Notes: generated by a model from the letters alone, not told the origin. Shown: positions 44,490 through 52,672, counted from the stretch's first letter. The stretch: 64,000 bases of DNA from Anabaena cylindrica PCC 7122 (GCF_000317695.1 NC_019771.1:2422001-2486000); one strand, 5' to 3'. Translations and numbers: made by a program.

Positions 44490-47400
44490 GTGCTAACAGA
44501 ACAACAACTTTTCATCTCCACAGAAATAGATCCGGCTCATCGAGACGAATGGTTAGCGAGTGCCATTGACCCAGAAATCATTGACCTCAACTTGCGATCT
44601 CTCTGGGGAACCACACCCTACGAATATCTGCTCTACAGCATCAACATCTCTCGTCGCAACGACGGACGCTTACGGGATGGGGATTTAAGAAAATATCGCC
44701 ACATCGAAAACGGAGGTTGGTGGTGTAACGGCGTTGACCCCTTAAACAACTACGAGCAAATGCTATGGGGGTGCTTAAAACCCAACCAGCCCCGACGTGA
44801 CAAACAAAAAATTCACAAAATAATTAAATACGAACATCCCTACAAAGAAGCAACTAGGGCATTCTTCCTGTACGTCCCATATAAAAATTGGGCAAAAATC
44901 TCAGACCGCTGCGGTATAGCCATTACAGAAGAAGATAGACTTGACCCCCGTGGCTTCTGGTATTGGGTTTGGCGGCATAACGTCCCGTTAATAATCTGTG
45001 AAGGTGTTAAGAAAGCAGCTGCGTTATTAACTGCTGGTTATGCAGCGATCGCTATTCCTGGAGTCAACAACGGCTACCGCACCTCCAAAGATGAATATGG
45101 TAACACCATTGGTAAGCCCTACCTCATCCCGGAAATTCAGCACTTTGCCACAAGAGGCAGACAAGTAAATATTTGTTTCGACAATGACAGTAATGCAGAA
45201 ACTCGCAAACGGGTAAGAACCGCTATTAACCGCATGGGCAGCTTACTCATTGGTGCAGGCTGTGAAGTTAAGGTGATAGATTTACCCCCAGGAGCAGAAA
45301 AAGGAGTTGACGACTTCATCGCTGCCAAGGGTCAAGACGCATTTCACGCTTTATATAACACCTCCGAAGTGCTAGAGATGTGGCAGATACGGCTGTCTAC
45401 TCTATTAACTTACCCTCCTGCAATCTCTCTCAACCAAAGATTTCTGGGAGAAATTCTCATCCCCGCCAGTGAAAAACTCATCATCCTCAAAGCCCCCAAA
45501 GGCACAGGTAAAACCGAATCGCTCACCCTGGAAGTCGCCAAGGCACACGAAAGTGGGCAGAGGGTTTTGGTCATAACCCACCGCATTCAATTAGGTGAAG
45601 CCCTGTGCAATCGTTTTGGCGTTAACTACGTCACAGAAATTCACGATTCAGAAACAGGGGACTTACTTGGTTACGGAGTATGTATTGACTCCTTACATGG
45701 CAATAGCCAAGCCAAATTTAATCCCAACGACTGGTCTAATGATATCGTGATCATCGACGAAGCCGACCAGGTATTCTGGCATTTATTAAACTCCGACACT
45801 GAAGTAGCTAAACGTCGTGTCTCTGTCCTTGACAATCTGAAAAAATTAGTTCAAAACGTCCTCAGCAGTCCCCAAGGAAAAATCTACCTCTCCTCTGCGG
45901 ATATCAGTGATGTGGATGTCAATTATATTCTCTCCTTAGCTGGAGGAATTCATATTAAGCCCTTTGTGATTGTCAATGACTACCAGCTTGAATCTGGCAA
46001 CTGCTATAACTACCAAGGTAAAGACCCCAGAAATTTAATTGCGGCACTAGATATGGCTATTGCTCAAGGTGGGCATCATTTGTTGTGCTGTTCTGCCCAG
46101 AAAATGACATCCAAATGGGGGACACAGGCTTTAGAAAAACGCTACCAGAGCAAATTCCCGCACTTACGCATTTTACGAATTGATGGTGAAACAGTGAAAG
46201 ACCCCAATCACCCTGCTTATGGGTGTATTGCTCACCTCAACGAAATTCTCACGGAATATGATTTGGTTATCACTTCTCCTAGCCTAGAAACTGGGGTATC
46301 TATTGATATTAAGTCCCATTTTTCAGCAGTTTGGGGGATTTTCCAGGGTGTACAGCCGGTGAATTCGGTGCGGCAGATGCTGGCACGACTGCGAGAAACG
46401 GTTGACCGCCATATCTGGGTGAGAGAATGGGGTCTAGGAGTAATTGGTAATGGCTCTACCTCGATGGGCGTACTGTTAGCCAGTCAACACGCGATGACGC
46501 GGGCGAATATTGCTCTGTTATCGGCAGCAGATAATACTGATTACAGCTATATAGATGAAAATTTCCAGCCTGAATCTCTCCAAAGTTGGGCAAAGCGGGC
46601 TTGTGTGATTAATGCCCAAATGAAGTGTTACCGTAATGCTGTGCTACAGGGTTTGGCAGATGATGGCTATACAATTCTTGATGCTTCTGAGTCATTATCA
46701 TTGGCAGCAGGTCATAAACAAGAGTTAGCGGCTGATGGCTATACAATTCTTGATGCTTCTGAGTTGAATTTGGTAGACAATGAGCAAGTGTTGAACTCGG
46801 TTGTAAATGAGCAGGTGTTGAACTCGGTTGTGAATGAGCAGATAGTGAATGAAGTAAAAACTGCTGTTAATGAATTACAAACAATTGAGTGTGAAGAAGT
46901 GGCTTCATCTCAGACACTTACCAAAGCGGAATTCGATAAATTACAAGAGAAACGAGCTAAGACTAAGAGTGAACGTCAACAGGAACGTAAAGCTGAATTA
47001 GCGCAGCGTTATGGGGTGGATGTGACACCGGAACTAGTGAGGAAGGATGATGCTGGCTGGTATCCACAGTTGCGGCTGCATTATTATTTAAGCCTGGGGC
47101 GTGAGTTTTTGGTAGTCCGTGATACTAAGAGGGCTAAAGCCCAGGCTGAGAAGGGTAATAATGCGGTTTGGAAGCCTGATTTTAATCGGGGACAGTTGCT
47201 TCCTGCGGTGATGTTATTGGAGGAATTGAATATTTCCCAGTTGTTTAATACTGATGTGGAGTTTCGCAGTTCTGATGTGGAGTTGCAGGAAATGCGATCG
47301 CTGGCTGTGGAACATAAGCAGGTGATTAAGAATTACCTGGGGGTTTCTATCTCTGAGAAAGATAGTGCGATCGCTATCTGCCAGAAGTTCCTGAAAAAGT

Positions 47401-47597
47401 TGGGGATGAAGCTGTCTTATATTGGCAGGTTTGGAGCAAGAGGACACCGGGAACGGGTTTACAAGTTTGTCCCACCCCAAGATGAACGGGAAATTATTTT
47501 CTCAGGGTGGCTACAACGAGATGAAGCCATGAGTGCGTCCACCACGGAAAATGTGGTGGATGTTAATTCTGTGTCCACCCCTAATAATAAGAGATAA
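44490..47597 (+). CDS. Plasmid replication protein with DUF3854 (TOPRIM-like) and helicase domains (CyRepA1-like)
   Basis: 1035 aa. Residues about 155-285 form the DUF3854/TOPRIM-like primase domain (NVPLIICEGVKKAAALLTAG with E171; QVNICFDNDSNAETRKRV with D231 and D233). Residues about 330-690 form a superfamily-2-like helicase: Walker A ILKAPKGTGKTES, DEAD-type IVIIDEADQVFWHL, RQMLARLRETVDRHIWV as motif VI. A low-complexity section has two ADGYTILDASE repeats and VVNEQVLNS repeats (about 730-795). The C-terminal part (about 850-1000) is likely the DNA-binding region. It fits the cyanobacterial CyRepA1 replication-initiator group. GGACAC repeats follow directly. Confidence 0.82.
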   Translation: MLTEQQLFISTEIDPAHRDEWLASAIDPEIIDLNLRSLWGTTPYEYLLYSINISRRNDGRLRDGDLRKYRHIENGGWWCNGVDPLNNYEQMLWGCLKPNQPRRDKQKIHKIIKYEHPYKEATRAFFLYVPYKNWAKISDRCGIAITEEDRLDPRGFWYWVWRHNVPLIICEGVKKAAALLTAGYAAIAIPGVNNGYRTSKDEYGNTIGKPYLIPEIQHFATRGRQVNICFDNDSNAETRKRVRTAINRMGSLLIGAGCEVKVIDLPPGAEKGVDDFIAAKGQDAFHALYNTSEVLEMWQIRLSTLLTYPPAISLNQRFLGEILIPASEKLIILKAPKGTGKTESLTLEVAKAHESGQRVLVITHRIQLGEALCNRFGVNYVTEIHDSETGDLLGYGVCIDSLHGNSQAKFNPNDWSNDIVIIDEADQVFWHLLNSDTEVAKRRVSVLDNLKKLVQNVLSSPQGKIYLSSADISDVDVNYILSLAGGIHIKPFVIVNDYQLESGNCYNYQGKDPRNLIAALDMAIAQGGHHLLCCSAQKMTSKWGTQALEKRYQSKFPHLRILRIDGETVKDPNHPAYGCIAHLNEILTEYDLVITSPSLETGVSIDIKSHFSAVWGIFQGVQPVNSVRQMLARLRETVDRHIWVREWGLGVIGNGSTSMGVLLASQHAMTRANIALLSAADNTDYSYIDENFQPESLQSWAKRACVINAQMKCYRNAVLQGLADDGYTILDASESLSLAAGHKQELAADGYTILDASELNLVDNEQVLNSVVNEQVLNSVVNEQIVNEVKTAVNELQTIECEEVASSQTLTKAEFDKLQEKRAKTKSERQQERKAELAQRYGVDVTPELVRKDDAGWYPQLRLHYYLSLGREFLVVRDTKRAKAQAEKGNNAVWKPDFNRGQLLPAVMLLEELNISQLFNTDVEFRSSDVELQEMRSLAVEHKQVIKNYLGVSISEKDSAIAICQKFLKKLGMKLSYIGRFGARGHRERVYKFVPPQDEREIIFSGWLQRDEAMSASTTENVVDVNSVSTPNNKR

Positions 47598-47610
47598 ATA
47601 CATGAGTTAT

Positions 47611-47696
47611 GGACACCAGGACACAATAACCTTGGACACAATAACCTTGGACACATGAAACCTGAACTCATTAACCCTGGACACCAGGACACAAAC
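47611..47696. repeat. GGACAC iteron-like repeats after the replication gene
   Basis: Six GGACAC words, several in GGACACAATAACCTT or GGACACCAGGACAC context, in 86 bp starting 13 bp after the stop. The complementary word GTGTCC also occurs in the last coding 100 bp. They are candidate iterons for the replication protein, or a case of the word-rich spacer pattern. Confidence 0.65.
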
Positions 47697-48307
47697 TAAC
47701 TAACCAAACGTTTCCCAAATTTTAAATAGGTGAAGACTATCACCTCATTTTGTAGTTCAACTTTGTTTGACGCTCCACGTATTTCGCTATGTTCCACATG
47801 GAGTCTCCTTAGCAAAAATCAGGACTTACGCAAAATCTTTCTCAAACGCCCATTTTTCGTGACCTCTGCGCCTCGAGGGGGATGCCTGACGGCACGCGGG
47901 AGCAAACGTTATTTTTGTACCTTGATGTGAGTCTTAACAATAAACGTGTAATTTTATACTTCTAAAATTTGTAGTAGACAAATAAATACTACAAATGTAT
48001 TATTAAAATAATCTTGATTACAAATACTACAAAAATTCAATGAGCAGCAGATTCTCTTCAACAATTAGTAGCGTGGTGCATTGCCGACCCTATCGGGGTT
48101 CAGGCAGAGCAGTTTCGTTGCGAGAAACAGCTAGAGTCTATGCACTGTTGGCGTTTGAGGGAATGTATCTGTTAATCGGCGATAAATCTATAAGCCTGGG
48201 GATTTTTGGCGCGTTAGCCTCTTGGCTGAATCCAGATCAACTAATTCAAAGCGGGGGGTGCAAATGTTTCATAGCACCGAAATAGGGCAAAAAGTATCAA
48301 CAAACAG
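47697..48307. other. Spacer with TACTACA boxes and one doubtful frame
   Basis: Contains a palindromic-repeat fragment near 47875-47905, TGTAGTA at 47970, and ATACTACA at 47986 and 48024. A frame at 48040-48285 (81 aa, with ARVYALLAFEGMYLLIGDKS) could be a small gene, but has no family match or strong start. I leave it uncalled. Confidence 0.4.
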
Positions 48308-48346
48308 ACCCCCGCTTTTGTTCACCAGAGGCGGGGGTTATTTTTT
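48308..48346 (+). terminator. Rho-independent terminator upstream of the HNH gene
   Basis: ACCCCCGC (48308) pairs with GCGGGGGT (48331-48338), followed by TATTTTTT. It ends 17 bp before the HNH ATG. It may end an upstream transcript or act as an attenuator of the HNH/tRNA region. Confidence 0.78.
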
Positions 48347-48362
48347 AGGAGTGAATTAACTA

Positions 48363-48899
48363 ATGGAAGCTCAACCACCTTTTCAGCAAACGCACATACT
48401 ACAAAATTCAGTTGTGGTGTTCTCTAAAAACTACCTACCACTATCACGCATCAACATTAAGCGTGCAATCGTGCTGTTAGTTACAGGTCAAGCAGAATCA
48501 TTGAACTTTGATACTACAAAGCAATGGGAAATTCGTTCTCCCAGTGTTGTACTACAAGTACCTGAACACATCCGCTTGACTGTTGGTAATCCTGAACGGC
48601 ATTGGAAAATACCACCCGTAAACCGTCGAGAGGTTTTGAAGCGAGACAACCACACCTGTCAATACTGTGGTAGTACAAAACGTTTAACCCTTGATCATGT
48701 AATACCTCGTTCCAAAGGTGGACAGCATACATGGGACAACGTTGTAACGGCGTGTGACAAGTGCAATTCAATAAAAAGCGATCGCCTACTTTATGAAGCA
48801 GGAATGGTACTTAAAACCAAACCCAAAGCCCCAATTCACCCAGCAGTTGCATTTGCCGAACAGTTTTGGAACGCACAACGCCTAACGGAGAAAGAGTAA
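48363..48899 (+). CDS. HNH endonuclease at the head of the tRNA array
   Basis: 178 aa. The C-terminal HNH domain has zinc Cys pairs CQYCGSTKRLTLDHVIPRSK and CDKCNSIKSD, with catalytic LDHVIPRSKGG and NVVTAC. The N-terminal half (VVVFSKNYLPLSRINIKRAI) is typical of the cyanobacterial HNH group. ATACTACA-type words occur inside the gene at about 48397, 48512 and 48548. It lies 206 bp upstream of the first tRNA on the same strand. It may mobilise or defend the array; role inferred. Confidence 0.85.
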   Translation: MEAQPPFQQTHILQNSVVVFSKNYLPLSRINIKRAIVLLVTGQAESLNFDTTKQWEIRSPSVVLQVPEHIRLTVGNPERHWKIPPVNRREVLKRDNHTCQYCGSTKRLTLDHVIPRSKGGQHTWDNVVTACDKCNSIKSDRLLYEAGMVLKTKPKAPIHPAVAFAEQFWNAQRLTEKE

Positions 48900-48977
48900 T
48901 TCATTCCCTTAAACCCATTCAGAGAGGGCAATACAGCGATTCAATCACACCGCCCTCTCATTTCTGAAAAAAAATTT

Positions 48978-49028
48978 GTAGTATGCCCTTGACAACTCTG
49001 TAGTATGTAATGTAGTATAAATGTAGTA
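48978..49028 (+). promoter_or_regulatory. tRNA-array promoter with four TGTAGTA(T/A) boxes
   Basis: TTGACA (48989-48994), 18-nt spacer, TAGTAT (49013-49018) form a sigma70-type promoter about 88 bp before the first tRNA. TGTAGTA(T/A) boxes start at 48978, 48999, 49011 and 49022, spaced 21, 12 and 11 bp, close to whole helical turns, and overlap the -10 element. A repressor or activator site is likely. Confidence 0.68.
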
Positions 49029-49105
49029 AAGCAAAAAGAGCCTCCACCAAAGGCAAAGTGCTAACACCTCTGAACCATGAAAACTAAATAATTGCCACCC
49101 AACGT

Positions 49106-49180
49106 GGGGGTGTAACTCAGTTGGTTAAGAGTGCCTGTCTGTCGAACAGGAAGCCGCGAGTTCGAGTCTCGTCATCCCCG
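49106..49180 (+). tRNA. tRNA-Asp(GTC)
   Basis: Cloverleaf with acceptor GGGGGTG/CATCCCC, D-arm AACTCAGTTGGTTAAGAG, anticodon loop CTGTCGA in a 5-bp stem CCTGT/ACAGG, and T-loop TTCGAGT. First gene of the array. Confidence 0.9.
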
Positions 49181-49183
49181 TGT

Positions 49184-49257
49184 AGCCTTGTGGACGAATA
49201 GATAAGTCGCTTTGATTCTCAGTCAAAGAGAAGCGGGTGCAACTCCCGTCAAGGCTT
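49184..49257 (+). tRNA. tRNA-Glu(CTC), slightly atypical
   Basis: Acceptor AGCCTTG/CAAGGCT. Stem TTTGA/TCAAA encloses loop TTCTCAG, giving anticodon CTC. T-stem GCGGG/CCCGT. The T-loop TGCAACT lacks the usual TTC. Confidence 0.7.
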
Positions 49258-49265
49258 GCAAATGT

Positions 49266-49338
49266 GTCCGAGTAGCCAAGTGGTAAGGGCGTTGGTCTGC
49301 AAAACTAATCATCGTGGGTTCAAATCCCACCTCGGACT
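49266..49338 (+). tRNA. tRNA-Cys(GCA)
   Basis: Acceptor GTCCGAG/CTCGGAC, anticodon loop CTGCAAA in stem TTGGT/ACTAA, T-arm GTGGG TTCAAAT CCCAC. A CCA end is encoded. Confidence 0.9.
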
Positions 49339-49347
49339 CCAAACATT

Positions 49348-49441
49348 GCAGCGTCACCTAACGGTAAGGTACTCGGCTCATAACCGGGAGTATGTGGGTA
49401 TCTCCTTCGGAGACGCTACGCGAACAACTCCCACCGCTGCG
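49348..49441 (+). tRNA. tRNA-Met-like (CAT) with about 24 extra nt in the T-loop
   Basis: Acceptor GCAGCGT, anticodon loop CTCATAA in stem CTCGG/CCGGG. The T-stem GTGGG/CCCAC encloses 31 nt in place of 7. The extra sequence TCTCCTTCGGAGACGCTACG is a palindromic small dispersed repeat. It may be non-functional unless the insert is tolerated or removed. Confidence 0.75.
49403..49427. repeat. Small dispersed repeat inside the tRNA-Met T-loop
   Basis: Insert of about 24 nt with hairpin arms TCTCC/GGAGA around TTC, followed by CGCTACGCGAAC, matching the style of Nostoc small dispersed repeats. Confidence 0.75.
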
Positions 49442-49448
49442 ACCAAAT

Positions 49449-49519
49449 GCACAGATGGTGTAACGGAAGCATAAGGGTCTCCAAAACCTTTGGTCATGGT
49501 TCAAATCCTTGTCTGTGCG
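49449..49519 (+). tRNA. tRNA-Trp(CCA)
   Basis: Acceptor GCACAGA/TCTGTGC, anticodon loop CTCCAAA in stem AGGGT/ACCTT, T-loop TTCAAAT. Confidence 0.88.
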
Positions 49520-49524
49520 TTGAT

Positions 49525-49598
49525 GGTGCAGAAGCGAAGTGGCCGAGCGGCACGTCTTTCAAGCGTGTAATTAGCGGGTTCAAGTCCCGTCTGCACTA
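49525..49598 (+). tRNA. tRNA-Glu(TTC)
   Basis: Acceptor GGTGCAG/CTGCACT, anticodon loop CTTTCAA in stem CACGT/GCGTG, T-arm GCGGG TTCAAGT CCCGT, encoded CCA. Confidence 0.82.
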
Positions 49599-49608
49599 CC
49601 AAATTTAT

Positions 49609-49690
49609 GGGTCGGCTCGCCTATTGGTGTAGGTAACGGTCTGTAAAACCGCCGCGTTCAGTGTTGCTGGTTCAATTCCAGCCCGACCCA
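49609..49690 (+). tRNA. tRNA-Tyr(GTA)
   Basis: Acceptor GGGTCGG/CCGACCC, anticodon loop CTGTAAA in stem ACGGT/ACCGC, and a longer class II variable arm CGCGTTCAGTGTT before the T-arm. Confidence 0.9.
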
Positions 49691-49694
49691 CTAT

Positions 49695-49782
49695 GGAGAG
49701 ATTGCCATTGGCAGGGCAAGCTGTTTGCTAAACAGTCGTGAAATTCAACATTTCACTGTGGGTTCGACTCCCTCTCTCTCCG
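49695..49782 (+). tRNA. tRNA-Ser(GCT)
   Basis: Acceptor GGAGAGA/TCTCTCC, anticodon loop TTGCTAA, and a long variable arm with GTGAAAT/ATTTCAC stem, typical of tRNA-Ser. Confidence 0.9.
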
Positions 49783-49788
49783 CCTTAT

Positions 49789-49862
49789 CCCCTGGTAGCT
49801 CAGTTGGTAGTAGCGCCTGTTTGAAGAACAGGAGGTCATCCGTTCAATCCGGATCTGGGGGA
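49789..49862 (+). tRNA. tRNA-Phe(GAA)
   Basis: Acceptor CCCCTGG/CTGGGGG, D-arm GCTCAGTTGGTAGTAGC, anticodon loop TTGAAGA in stem CCTGT/ACAGG, T-arm ATCCG TTCAATC CGGAT. Confidence 0.88.
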
Positions 49863-49871
49863 CTGGCACAT

Positions 49872-49946
<75 letters not shown>

Positions 49947-49949
49947 TTT

Positions 49950-50018
49950 ATTGGGAAGTAGGCAAAGTCACATTGCCCTGAACGATAGGCTTGCAGGTTC
50001 GACCCCTGCTTCGGCATC
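49950..50018 (+). pseudogene. Degenerate tRNA-like sequence
   Basis: A good T-arm (GCAGG TTCGACC CCTGC) and a 3' acceptor-like TTCGGCA are present, but no matching 5' acceptor or clean anticodon stem could be folded. It lies just before the internal HNH gene, so insertion of that gene may have damaged it. Confidence 0.5.
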
Positions 50019-50086
50019 TAATTGTCTTTAGGCATCGAACTGGCAAACATAGTTTTTTTTATGTCACCATAAAAGCTAAAAAAACT

Positions 50087-50863
50087 ATGAGATATCGAAG
50101 TGTTCTGTCAAATAAAACCAAAGTAGAGGAAGCTGTGAAGCGTTGTTCTTCAGTCAGAGAATGCCTACATTTTTTGGGGCTACGTTCGGCTGGTGGCAAC
50201 TACAAACAGTTTTACTGCTGGTGTGAGAAGCACGGTATTATTCCACCTAAAGGAAAAAATATTAATGGACTGAATAACGCCTCTAAACAAGCTCAAATTC
50301 CGTTAGAAAAAATTTTAATTTTAGGCTCTTCTTACAACAGAAATAGTTTGAAATCTAGGTTAATTCAAGAATCATTATTAGAGGAAAGATGCTATGAATG
50401 TGGGATATTGTCTAAATGGAATGAAAAACCTCTTTGTTTGCAATTAGACCATATTAATGGCATAGCTAATGATAATCGAATAGAAAATCTACGTCTTTTA
50501 TGTCCTAACTGCCACAGTCAAACGCTAACTTTTGCAGGTAAACGAAAACCTTACTCTCGGATTGTCTTTTATTCTTGTTCCAACTGTTATGCTTCAATAA
50601 CTAAATCTTCTAAGCTAGGGCTTTGTAAAAGATGTGCATCTTTAAGGTCAAACTTAAAAAGAAGGAAAGTCGAACGTCCTTCTAAAGAAGAATTGCACGA
50701 GTTGCTGTGGTCGAAGCCAACAAGTTTAGTAGCTAAAGAATTAGGAGTAAGCGATAAGGCAATAGAAAAATGGTGTAAATCTTATGGCATTCCAAAACCA
50801 CCAAGAGGATATTGGAATAAACAAAATCAATTACAAGGTTTGATAGTAAATCAAACCTTGTAA
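50087..50863 (+). CDS. HNH endonuclease with HTH, inside the tRNA array (homing-type)
   Basis: 258 aa from MRYRSVLSNKTKVEEAVKRC. HNH core: CYECGILSKWNEKPLCLQLD, HINGIANDNRIENLRLLCPN, CHSQT. A second zinc ribbon (CSNCYASITKSSKLGLCKRC) follows, then a C-terminal HTH (SLVAKELGVSDKAIEKWCKS, YGIPKPPRGYW) typical of phage and homing HNH proteins. It lies between tRNA-Asn/degenerate tRNA and tRNA-Gln on the same strand. A longer frame back to 49991 runs over tRNA sequence and is not used. Confidence 0.86.
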   Translation: MRYRSVLSNKTKVEEAVKRCSSVRECLHFLGLRSAGGNYKQFYCWCEKHGIIPPKGKNINGLNNASKQAQIPLEKILILGSSYNRNSLKSRLIQESLLEERCYECGILSKWNEKPLCLQLDHINGIANDNRIENLRLLCPNCHSQTLTFAGKRKPYSRIVFYSCSNCYASITKSSKLGLCKRCASLRSNLKRRKVERPSKEELHELLWSKPTSLVAKELGVSDKAIEKWCKSYGIPKPPRGYWNKQNQLQGLIVNQTL

Positions 50864-50870
50864 CGCTGAT

Positions 50871-50944
50871 TGAGAAGTCGTCTAATAGGTATGGCACCGC
50901 TCTTTGAAAGCGGAAAAATGCAGGTTCAAGCCCTGCCTTCTCAG
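50871..50944 (+). tRNA. tRNA-Gln(TTG)
   Basis: Acceptor TGAGAAG/CTTCTCA, anticodon loop CTTTGAA in stem CCGCT/AGCGG, T-arm GCAGG TTCAAGC CCTGC. Its start is 7 bp after the HNH stop. Confidence 0.87.
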
Positions 50945-50989
50945 TTATGTTCTCTGAAGTTTGTAATAACTTAAAGAACAATTAATTTT

Positions 50990-51085
50990 GCTCCTGTAGC
51001 CCAACTGGAAGAGGCGGCTGTCTCAAAAACAGTCTGTGTACGGGTACTGCTCCGCAGAAGCAAGCTACAACTCCCGTCAGGAGTA
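50990..51085 (+). tRNA. tRNA-Leu(CAA) with about 21 extra nt in the T-loop
   Basis: Acceptor GCTCCTG/CAGGAGT, anticodon loop CTCAAAA in stem GCTGT/ACAGT. T-stem ACGGG/CCCGT encloses 28 nt; the extra CTGCTCCGCAGAAGCAAGCT is a palindromic small repeat at the same T-loop site as in the tRNA-Met. CCA encoded. Confidence 0.78.
51045..51066. repeat. Small dispersed repeat inside the tRNA-Leu(CAA) T-loop
   Basis: About 21 nt with hairpin CTGC(TC)CGCAG followed by AAGCAAGCTA. It is a different sequence from the tRNA-Met insert but sits at the same position after the first T of the T-loop. Confidence 0.7.
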
Positions 51086-51092
51086 CCAAAAT

Positions 51093-51166
51093 CGGGATGT
51101 AATTCAGTGGTCTAGAAGCCTTGTTTTGGGGACAAGGAGTCGTAGGTTCAAATCCTACCATCCCGA
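51093..51166 (+). tRNA. tRNA-Pro(TGG)
   Basis: Acceptor CGGGATG/CATCCCG, anticodon loop TTTGGGG in stem CTTGT/ACAAG, T-arm GTAGG TTCAAAT CCTAC, CCA encoded. Confidence 0.9.
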
Positions 51167-51172
51167 CCATTT

Positions 51173-51246
51173 GCCCTTGTGACGAAATTGGCAAACGTGC
51201 TGGTCTTAGAAACCAGATTTTGTGGGTTCAACTCCCACCAAGGGTA
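51173..51246 (+). tRNA. tRNA-Leu(TAG)
   Basis: Acceptor GCCCTTG/CAAGGGT, anticodon loop CTTAGAA in stem CTGGT/ACCAG. The variable arm is reduced to a few nt, short for tRNA-Leu, with T-arm GTGGG TTCAACT CCCAC. Confidence 0.83.
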
Positions 51247-51266
51247 CTGGGTATTTACCCAACTAT

Positions 51267-51341
51267 GCTCTCGTGGCGAAATTGGTAAACGCTTCCGTTT
51301 GAGGGACGGAATTTTTGCTCTTTCAAATCCTGTCGGGAGTA
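51267..51341 (+). tRNA. tRNA-Leu(GAG), weak T-stem
   Basis: Acceptor GCTCTCG/CGGGAGT, anticodon loop TTGAGGG in stem TCCGT/ACGGA. The T-stem is poorly paired (GCTCT TTCAAAT CCTGT), which suggests decay. CCA encoded. Confidence 0.75.
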
Positions 51342-51349
51342 CCAACTTT

Positions 51350-51421
51350 GGGCGTTTGGCAGAACGGTTATGCGCCTGACTTTTAATCAGGTTAAAACAG
51401 GTTCAACTCCTGTAGCGCCCA
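51350..51421 (+). tRNA. tRNA-Lys(TTT)
   Basis: Acceptor GGGCGTT/AGCGCCC, anticodon loop CTTTTAA in stem CCTGA/TCAGG, T-arm ACAGG TTCAACT CCTGT, CCA encoded. Confidence 0.9.
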
Positions 51422-51425
51422 CCAA

Positions 51426-51499
51426 GCCCCTGTGGCGCAATTGGCAGACGTAGCCCGCTTAAACCGGGTTTGTTGCAGGTTCGACTCCTGTCAGGGGTA
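51426..51499 (+). tRNA. tRNA-Leu(TAA)
   Basis: Acceptor GCCCCTG/CAGGGGT, anticodon loop CTTAAAC in stem GCCCG/CGGGT, T-arm GCAGG TTCGACT CCTGT. Unlike the chromosomal cyanobacterial tRNA-Leu(UAA), no group I intron is present. Confidence 0.85.
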
Positions 51500-51500
51500 T

Positions 51501-51572
51501 GCGGGGATAGAGCATTCTTTGGCTCGGCAGTTTCATAAGCTGCAAACGGTGAGTGCAACTCTCACCCCCGCG
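51501..51572 (+). tRNA. tRNA-Met-like (CAT)
   Basis: Acceptor GCGGGGA/CCCCCGC, anticodon loop TTCATAA in stem GCAGT/GCTGC, T-loop TGCAACT. It could be elongator Met or, with lysidine, Ile. Confidence 0.83.
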
Positions 51573-51605
51573 TCCATATACAGACTGTCCTCGCTGTCTG
51601 CTTTT

Positions 51606-51680
51606 GCTGGTGTAGCTCAATGTGGCAGAGCGATCGCCGATGTTTGCGATCGGTTGCAGGTTCAACTCCTGTCACCAGCC
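51606..51680 (+). tRNA. tRNA-Thr-like with altered anticodon arm
   Basis: Acceptor GCTGGTG/CACCAGC, D-arm GCTCAATGTGGCAGAGC and T-arm GCAGG TTCAACT CCTGT resemble tRNA-Thr. The anticodon arm GATCGCCGATGTTTGCGATC contains a HIP1 GCGATCGC, an 8-nt loop and no clean U33; TGT can be read but is uncertain. Last gene of the array, 9 bp before the transposon terminus. Confidence 0.65.
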
Positions 51681-52102
51681 CCAGATACGTGTAGCGACCT
51701 GCAATACTAATCGGTCAAACCTGCAATCAAGGGATTTTCAAACCAGGATTAAATGCAACTATAAATACACTTCAGCCAGAATTAATTGCAACTGAACCAG
51801 GATTAAATGCAACCAACCTGCAATCATCCGTTTCAACCAGGATTATTTGCAACTGACCGAAAGTCCTATTAAATCGTTGTTGAGCAGTTTACTCAAAAAA
51901 CGCTCCAACTTATCAACAAAAGTATTTGAACTTCAGCCAGGATTAATTGCAACTGAGAGTAAAAGAAACGACCGTTTTTTTTACTCCCATTATTACCATC
52001 AAGCAGAACCAGAATCAAATTTAGTAAAGAAACTCGGTAATTAAATCAAAGGCAACATATACTGTGAGGTAACGAGTTTATTTACTTGTTGGGGTTCCAA
52101 GT

Positions 52103-52672
52103 ATGTTGATAGGCTATGCCCGAATTTCAACAGATGACCAAAATCTGAACCTGCAAATGGATGCTTTACAGCTTGCTGGTTGCGAGAAAATTTACTCCGA
52201 CCGCACAAGCGGTGCAAAAGCAGAACGACCTGGACTTTCCTTAGCATTGGAAGTAGCACGGACTGGTGATGTTCTGGTGGTATGGCGGCTAGACCGCTTA
52301 GGAAGATCGCTCAAAGATTTGATTGAAATGATGGAAACCTTAGATAAGCGAGGAATTGGGCTTTCTAGCTTGCAAGAATCCATCACCACCACGAATAACA
52401 GTGGTAGATTAATTTTCCATTTGTTTGGTGCATTGGCTGAATTTGAGCGTAACCTCATCCGTGAACGCACTACGGCTGGACTTGTAGCGGCACGAGGGCG
52501 TGGTCATAGAGGAGGTAGACCAAAAGCCCTAGATCCAACTAAACGTCAATTAGCAGTAAGACTTTATACCGAAAAACAATACACAATTATTGAAATATGT
52601 AATTTGATGGGAATTTCCAAACCAACGCTCTACAACTATATTGCAGAGATAAAAACTGAACATGGTACATAA
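52103..52672 (+). CDS. tniR: Serine resolvase of transposon copy 2
   Basis: 189 aa, identical in sequence to the copy 1 protein (MLIGYARISTDDQNLNLQMD start; Ser in the YARIST motif; C-terminal HTH ICNLMGISKPTLYNY). Intact. It overlaps the transposase start by 11 bp. With two or three copies of the element in one molecule it could act on res sites in direct or inverted orientation, causing deletion or inversion. Confidence 0.93.
   Translation: MLIGYARISTDDQNLNLQMDALQLAGCEKIYSDRTSGAKAERPGLSLALEVARTGDVLVVWRLDRLGRSLKDLIEMMETLDKRGIGLSSLQESITTTNNSGRLIFHLFGALAEFERNLIRERTTAGLVAARGRGHRGGRPKALDPTKRQLAVRLYTEKQYTIIEICNLMGISKPTLYNYIAEIKTEHGT

Noticed and set aside
48040..48285. 81-codon rightward frame before the HNH gene
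   Set aside because: No recognised family and a weak start; noted only in the spacer description.
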